Assembly: GCA_029948255.1 (NCBI GenBank)
Contig: JALIZF010001534.1
Span: 186,001 to 250,000 of the forward strand
DNA length: 64,000 bases
Origin: Telmatactis stephensoni
Taxonomy: Eukaryota > Cnidaria > Anthozoa > Actiniaria > Isophelliidae
Direction: 5' to 3'
The notes beneath the pieces were generated by a model. It had not been told where the DNA came from, did no database searches, and was given only the letters and a program-made list of their open reading frames with translations. Within the stretch, counting starts at the first letter, position 1. Each line of letters begins with the position of its first letter. The position numbers were made by a program, and so were the translations under genes. Positions 55,501 to 61,500 of the stretch are shown here, in pieces.

Positions 55501-58500
55501 TTTAGGAAGGAACTTGCTGACTACTTTAAACGAAGACGTGTTTTATGGTCTGTCAAATTTAAAAGTTCTGTAAGTAAATAGCTCACACTATATGCAATCG
55601 ACGGACTCACGTTGGGCAGCCAAAAACAAATTGAATGTGGTCGGTGTCGTCCTCACTAATGAGTCATAGTCATACCTTTTGTTCCTTTTATTCCACAGGG
55701 GCCTTCGTTCGAATGCCATTCACGATCTTTCTGTCAATGTCTTTAACACAACAAGAAATCTTACCCACCTGTAAGTGCATGCTCATTTCCGTATTTTATT
55801 GCATTTTTGTTTTGTAAAATTATTCTTCCAATAAACTGAACTCAGTAGCTTTCCTTTGACTTCCTTTTTCCGTATGATACTTAAGAGATTCTTGTTTGCC
55901 TCAGGTACCTACAAGACAACATGATTACGTCTTTGCCTGACAAAGTCTTTATACATCTTGTACATCTTCAGTTTATGTAAGTAACACATTAGACCCTATA
56001 TGGGTCAGCGTATCTATTAATTCACATACAATGGTAATTGTAAAGTGAAAGTGAAAACATAGCTCTTCTTTCGAACTTCTTTTAAGGAATCCAAAAGTCG
56101 TAAGCTGTTTGAACTGAAAAGATCTCATTTGAAAACCACCAATTGTTTTCCTTTGATCTTGTGTTAGTAATACCAAATAGTAAGACTAAATTGACTGAAT
56201 CAAACTTAATTAATTCTCTTTAACAGGGATTTAAGCAGCAATAAGATCACTAAACTGCGAAAAGAGACTTTCGAGGGTTTGGAAACTTTACAGCACTTGT
56301 AAGTGAAAACATAACTGAACAGTACTTCCCCCTCCTGGCCCTCCCTATTTCACTTAATTTATTGATAAATACCGTATTGACCTTGAGCAAATCGTCCTTT
56401 TAATTCTTCATTATTTAGTCTTTATTTCTAAATCACTATGCATTACCTTTCTTACAGAAATTTGAGTCAAAACAAACTATCAGATGTTTCAACCGATGCC
56501 TTCTACCATCTTCACAAACTAGAATATCTGTAAGTGGACACGATTTCATCTCCATAGAATACAGCTTCACTTTCGGTTTCTTTTTAGGTTGTAAGTCAAT
56601 ATATTCGGGGCAGAAGCGGAATGTTTTAACCTTAGGAATCCCCTATTCCTCTGCTCTCTCAGGGTAAATATTCCATATTTCAGGCAATTTTTTATCGGTA
56701 TTCATTATTTATTTTATTATCTTAACTTTAAACGTTTCACTTGCTCTCATCGACCACACCGTGAAAAATCGAATGGGAGCAATATTTTGTGAAAGTCAAC
56801 GTGTCTCAACCAACAATGGTCGGTGCGTCTTTCTGTAGAGTCAATCTAGCCAAACAAAGGATAATAACCTGCATAGTACTTCCTTCTCTTCCTCTCCTCA
56901 TTCTCTCCTTGTTTCCTCCTTAGTGCTAGCTACGCAGGCAATTTAACAATTTCTTCCTTTTACCAGGAAAGTATAAGACCCCTACTGCTGAACAATATCG
57001 GGGAGTTATATTTGATAATTACAAATTTGAGCGCGGAGCGCGAGCTACTCAGGCAAGAATTTGAGGTACAGTGTTTGCAGTGACTATTTCCAATGGGATT
57101 TGAGATGTTGTTGCGGTGTAATGCACGAGTCACTCCACAAAGACTTGCTGTGAAAGAGTTCCTAATGGCTGCTTTGTAGATCATGACTTAAAATATGATT
57201 AGTTAGCCACTTCCCTAGCTTTTTAAGCAAATATTCAATATTCCTCTAGCTTTTAATCAATATTATTATTTATTCGATAATCCACTTCTACCCAAAAAGC
57301 ACACATTTAGCATAAAGTTAATACACCATTCTTTCCACTAGCTGTTCTACTTACTTTACTAGGGAGATGGACCGTTTTATACTTTGTTGCTATGCTAAGA
57401 ATGCAATCAATAGGCTTCATCGATGCAAGTCTCCTTCCAATGGGTTTTCAAGCTGTGACGATTTGATGAAGAACCAAGTACTTCGTGTCTGCATATGGAT
57501 CCTGGGATTGATGGCTCTTCTTGGAAACATATTTGTTATTGCATGGAGAGTTGGCTACAGTGGAAGACACAGCCAAGTCCATTCAATGCTTTTGACGAAC
57601 CTGGCCGTAGCAGATTTTCTCATGGGTTTATACTTAATCGTTATAGCATCCATGGACATGAAATGGAAAGGAGAATACTTTAAACATGACATTAAATGGC
57701 GCTCTGGGACTGTTTGTCGAATAGCTGGAATGATATCTATGTTGTCCAGTGAGGTATCCGTGGCCATGTTAGCAGTCGTTACGTGTGATCGACTTATTTG
57801 CATCGTATTTCCATTCTCCGCTAGAAGAATAACAAAACGTCGAGCAGTGTTTATTTGTGCTTTGCTGTGGACTGTTTTTCTTACTGCCTCCATCATTCCC
57901 ATTTTTGGGTTGAATTACTTTGCCACCGAAGACGATGACTTTGGTTTTTATGGAAGATCATCAGTATGTTTGCCAATGCAGCTTTCTCATGATCGACCTG
58001 CAGGATGGGAGTACTCCGTTGTATTTTTCATTGTATTCAACTTTTTGGCCTTTGCTTTCATGCTCGCTGCGTATATTGCGATATTTATCAGAGTCAAGCA
58101 GTCTACCCTTTCCGCTCGATCGACAGCAGCAAAAAGAGAGTCAGCCCTTGCAAAGAAAGCCATCTTTATCATCCTTACGGACTTCCTTTGCTGGATGCCT
58201 GTGATTGTCATTAGTATGTTGTCTCTCACTGGGGTTTACAAAGATTCCACCAAGCAAGTTTACGTCTGGATTGCTGTGTTTGTCCTCCCTGTTAACTCAT
58301 CCATCAACCCCTACCTTTATACATTCTCCAACCTACAAATACGAAAGAAGGTCTCTATCAAGAAAAAGAAAGTCAGTAGCTTCCTTTCGAACCGTTATGC
58401 TGCAGGTAGGTCATACTGGTATACAGGAACAATGTCTTTTAATTTTCTGGATATGATCTTTCACGTTGGAAGAGGGAGAAGTGGCCCCTCACGTGTATGG

Positions 58501-61500
58501 CATTCCAGCGGTCATGGTCTCATGTACAGGTTCGATCGAAACTGGATGTCACAAACTTTTCCCAAAAGAATGGCACTTCTTCCAAATGTGTAACCGATTT
58601 AACGGATTTTTTCTCGTGAACTCACCACCCTTAAAGGGTGCCTTTTTGGATCGGAGTTTCTCTATATAATCCATTATGAGGAGTATCCCCCGTAAGTGAT
58701 TGATGTTTTTGAAAGTTTAATCTCTTTTTCTTTTCTCCTACTGAACAGGAAAGCCCCGTCATCAGTTGTTCACCGGTGAATCTCAAAATGAAACTTTAAC
58801 TGAGGAGTTGAATTGTACCAAACATTCGCCGTCCATGTTGACACACGACAAATTAGTCAGCGATGTACAAATCAACCAGTCCGACAATTATCAATTGACT
58901 TTGATCGAGCTCTCAAAATTGATGCAAGACGTCAAAATCAGTGGGATTGTAAGTAAATTATTTTCGTTATATTCTAGCTTAGCTTGTGAGGGGCATCCCG
59001 ATGGGTTGACTAGAAGAGGGGGGAGGGGGAAACAGGAAAGCGGATGATACTGCTTGAAAATCAGGATGTAGTTGCATTAGTAGTGGCATTGACGTTAGCT
59101 GTACTCACAACGTGGCATTTATGTTAGATTGAAGGATTTTCAAGTGTGCCCTGACGTCTAATCAAAACTTTACATTTCTAAAAGGTTAGATAAAGTAAGT
59201 GCGCTGTCGGCAATATAAGTGAATTCTTCATGGGCAAATGATTTACAAAAAATCAGCTCATGATCGAGGTATGGCTGATCGTCAAGAAACCAGCATACAC
59301 CGAATTATGAACACCCAAAACATTTTTAACAATTTTCAATTGAGAAGGCAACTTACTTCTCCTGTATTATAATATAGAACGTTTTTTGTCTTTGATTTGA
59401 AAAGCGTTTTTAAAAGTTACAGACTTCCATAATACGAATTTTATACTCGATCTTCTTGAGAGTGCTGTTGATGTGGCAACGCGCGGGGTCTAAAATTATA
59501 GCGCTTCAGATCTCTATTTTAGCTAGTAATATTCTTTAAATCTCTAGAATTTTGACGAAGTGGTTTCTAGACTCCGGATCTTTCACCGGGCGCGTTTTCA
59601 TAATTATGCATAATGCTGAATCTTTATTTTCATGTTTTTTTCGTATTTTGCTAGGGCCATGTTTTTGCAATGGTGAAATCCAGCACATCACTCGAGCTTT
59701 GTCTTATCAAGTACTTCAATGAAAGTAAGAAGTTCTCTTGGGAAAATGAAGTAAAGATAGTGAGCAGTCTAAATGATGTTGGCAATAAGAATCTGGCCAG
59801 TTATCGGTGGCATTCGCCAGGTATGAAATTTTTCCGTTATTATTAATGAGCTTTTATCAGGTATTTTTAACTTGGTAAAACAGAAAAAGAATTACCATAG
59901 CTGGAAAGAGCATGTAAAAATTAGCAAGACAGTGAAGTTTGAAGGAATTAAATCCAAAACTCGCGAGAATATAAATTTTTGAAAAGTGTGAATTTGTAAG
60001 AGAACCTTTGCCGGTAGGCATCTCTTGCCTACCAGCGAATGTTTTCATACAAAATTTCGATTTTGCAAAATTCATATCTTCGTGAGTTTGAAAATTACTG
60101 CATTCAAACCTCACAGTTTTACTAATTTTGACGTGCTCTTTCCAGTTATGGTAATTATATTTCTGTACTGTGATTTTTGGAATTTCATGATAAAAGCTCA
60201 TTCCAAAGGAAAAATAAAATAAAATATTAATTTTATAATTACCGATGAAATACCTATACATAAGTAACTATTTGTTTTTTTAGCTTCATTGCTATCTGTG
60301 GATGATTCGAAGCTCAAAGTTCCAGGAATAAACCAGTACACTGTGTAAGCACGAAAAATGTTGAAGCTCTTGTTGCCATCTAATAGGGGAAAATCCCGGA
60401 TTGGGGCGGGAGGCGTCGTGAATGCTTGGCCATGAGAAATGTTCAAAAATCGCTATATAAAAGATATACAACAAAAGTTTTAAAATGATGAACTTGCTGT
60501 TTCCACATTAAACAAGAACAGTACATTGTCATTATTTTAAAGAGGTCCATCCCACTGTCATTACTGGCTAGAGTATCTAGACTTAGTTTTCTTTTTCAAA
60601 TGCAAGAGTGGAGAGGTCAATTTTGCTTGCCAATTCAATAAGTATTTTTCTTTTGTACAGGGATCCACTCGTTGCGGTAGTTCAAACTTTCATCTTAAAA
60701 CAAATAGTGCCCGTACTTCTACTTTCCGGGACAATTACTTCAACAGAATTGCTATATTGTGGAATAGTATTCCGGATTCTTTTAAGTTAGCTGATTCCCT
60801 GGGGTCCTTTAAGCGTAAGCTTAAATCGTTCTATTTAAGTCGCTTACATAAGGTTTTTGATGGAGACAGTGTTCGCTCCTTTAAGTTAATTTGTCCTAAA
60901 TGTAGAAGAGTTAACGTTTTAGAAGCTTGTTCTTGTTAAGTGTAAAAGGGTGTCTTGTGTAATCCACGTTCTTGATCCTATTTAGTCCCCATGACCGTTT
61001 CACGTTCTCCCATACTCAGGACGTAGGAGTTGCACTATGTTATACACGCTTTTTAACTTTGACTTTCTAAAGATATTATTTATTATTGTTATTATTACTT
61101 TTTGTTAGGGGGAGGGATAGGGATAGGGCTGTTTTGTTTTAAAGGGGTTGGGTATGGTGGTTGAACCTTAGTAGGGGACGTCATGTCTTTTTGTTCTGCT
61201 ACCTGTATGTATTCCATGTATATACAAATCCTTAAATAAATAAATAAATAAATAAATTTATCAACAGTAAAATCAAAATGTACATATTGCATGATGTTTC
61301 ACTGAGTTTGACACAACAATCCCAAAATGCTCGTTTGATGTAAAAGACATATTTTCATTTTTTTAAACAGAATTTGTTACGACTTTGTGTCTGGTACAAG
61401 TCTTCAAGATTATCTAGACAATGAAGTGTCTTTGACATTTAGCATGGTTTGCTCCTTTGCAATTGACATAATAACAGCCATTGGATGTTTACACGAAAAA

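Noticed and set aside
57367..58593. Stand-alone short GPCR gene starting at the Met at 57367
   Set aside because: That Met lies inside an exon with a good acceptor whose phase 2 matches the last LRR, and the hinge upstream of TM1 fits LRR receptors.
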